A DNA stretch of 5,430 bases from Candidatus Altarchaeota archaeon. GTDB taxonomy: Archaea > Altiarchaeota > Altiarchaeia > IMC4 > SCGC-AAA252-I15. The DNA is taken from positions 1 through 5,430 of the forward strand of contig JAPKXP010000003.1 in assembly GCA_026394745.1 (NCBI GenBank), read 5' to 3'. This document shows positions 5,145 through 5,430 of the stretch, piece after piece. How positions within the stretch are numbered: position 1 is the stretch's first letter; the number at the start of each line of letters is the position of its first letter. Under the pieces are notes generated by a model. That model did no database searches. It was not told the origin of the DNA and saw only the letters and a list, made by a program, of their open reading frames with translations. The position numbers were made by a program, and so were the translations under genes.

Positions 5145-5430
5145 CGCCTTTCACCTGAATCAGCTTGTATCTGGTGATTGCGTCCAAGGCGGAGAACGGC
5201 TCGTCCATCATCAGGACCTTCGGATTAATCGTCAGAGCCCGCGCTATGGAAGCCCTCTGTTTCATGCCGCCTGAAAGCTCGTAAGGGTAGTTGTCTTTGA
5301 ACGCGCTTAGGCCTACGAGCTCTATCTTTCTTGCGACTGTTTCCGAAACCTCTTTTTGGCTGAATCCTAGCGAGCGCATCCCGAAAGCCACGTTATCCCA
5401 GACGGTCATCCAAGGGAACAGCGAATGCTC
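5134..5430 (-). CDS. ABC transporter ATP-binding protein, 5' cut by window edge and 3' truncated
   Basis: C-terminal part of an ABC ATPase of the nitrate/sulfonate/taurine (NitT/TauT-like) type. The frame is open through the right edge, where EHSLFPWMTVWDNVAFG matches the region after the Q-loop in that family; the ATG at 5409 is internal. The signature LSGGMKQR (5254-5277), Walker B VLMMDEP (5197-5217) and D-loop SALD are intact. After LDAITRYKL the protein ends within nine residues (IQVKGVRT, TGA). Family members normally continue for some 80 residues and include the H-loop TH(D/E) switch histidine. I saw no continuation in the other minus-strand frames below 5145, so this is truncation rather than a simple frameshift. 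The last 11 bp overlap the 3' end of the convergent CcdA-like gene. Walker A lies outside the window. The product is probably inactive for hydrolysis, and a pseudogene is likely. Confidence 0.8.
   Translation of the reverse strand, partial: EHSLFPWMTVWDNVAFGMRSLGFSQKEVSETVARKIELVGLSAFKDNYPYELSGGMKQRASIARALTINPKVLMMDEPFSALDAITRYKLIQVKGVRT

Noticed and set aside
1..5430. tRNA, rRNA or CRISPR array
   Set aside because: No cloverleaf-like or rRNA-like stretch, and no short regularly spaced repeats, were seen on either strand.

Overview
The window looks archaeal. Two genes start with textbook class III (type IV pilin-like) signal peptides (KKG|QSAMEYLMTYGWAI). TTTATA-type promoter boxes lie about 50 bp before them, and one strong GGGTGA ribosome-binding site is visible. 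The style of the pilins suggests a DPANN-type lineage (Micrarchaeota, Aenigmarchaeota and relatives), but I cannot fix the taxon from 5.4 kb.

Layout. On the plus strand, 1-1387 is a two-gene unit. A partial DsbD_2/SafE-type membrane thiol carrier overlaps, by ATGA, a stand-alone NifB-family radical SAM protein. Converging on it from the right, on the minus strand, are three surface-protein genes read in the order 3880 to 1420: a proline-rich single-pass membrane protein with a pilin-like external domain, then two paralogous cysteine-rich pilins. Divergent from these, 3951-5144 encodes a secreted thioredoxin-fold domain (CPHC) fused to a CcdA/DsbD-like membrane domain. At the right edge, converging and overlapping it by 11 bp, is a 3'-truncated ABC transporter ATPase.

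The pilin region is a contiguous direct tandem duplication. The left unit is about 1340-2308 and the right unit about 2309-3283. The breakpoints fall inside the 3' end of nifB and inside the 3' end of the proline-rich gene, so a relict piece of each is stranded between the two pilins. The pilin leader, promoter and first ~33 codons are about 98% identical between copies, while the secreted heads have diverged heavily. This points to recent homogenisation of one end, or to head replacement.

Functional reading (inference): the pilins carry 9 and 12 cysteines and lie between two membrane thiol-redox proteins, so this may be a locus for making disulfide-stabilised pili. The NifB-like protein has most NifB hallmarks but lacks the cysteine that normally follows the CX3CX2C motif. 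No nitrogenase gene is in the window, so its product is an open question.
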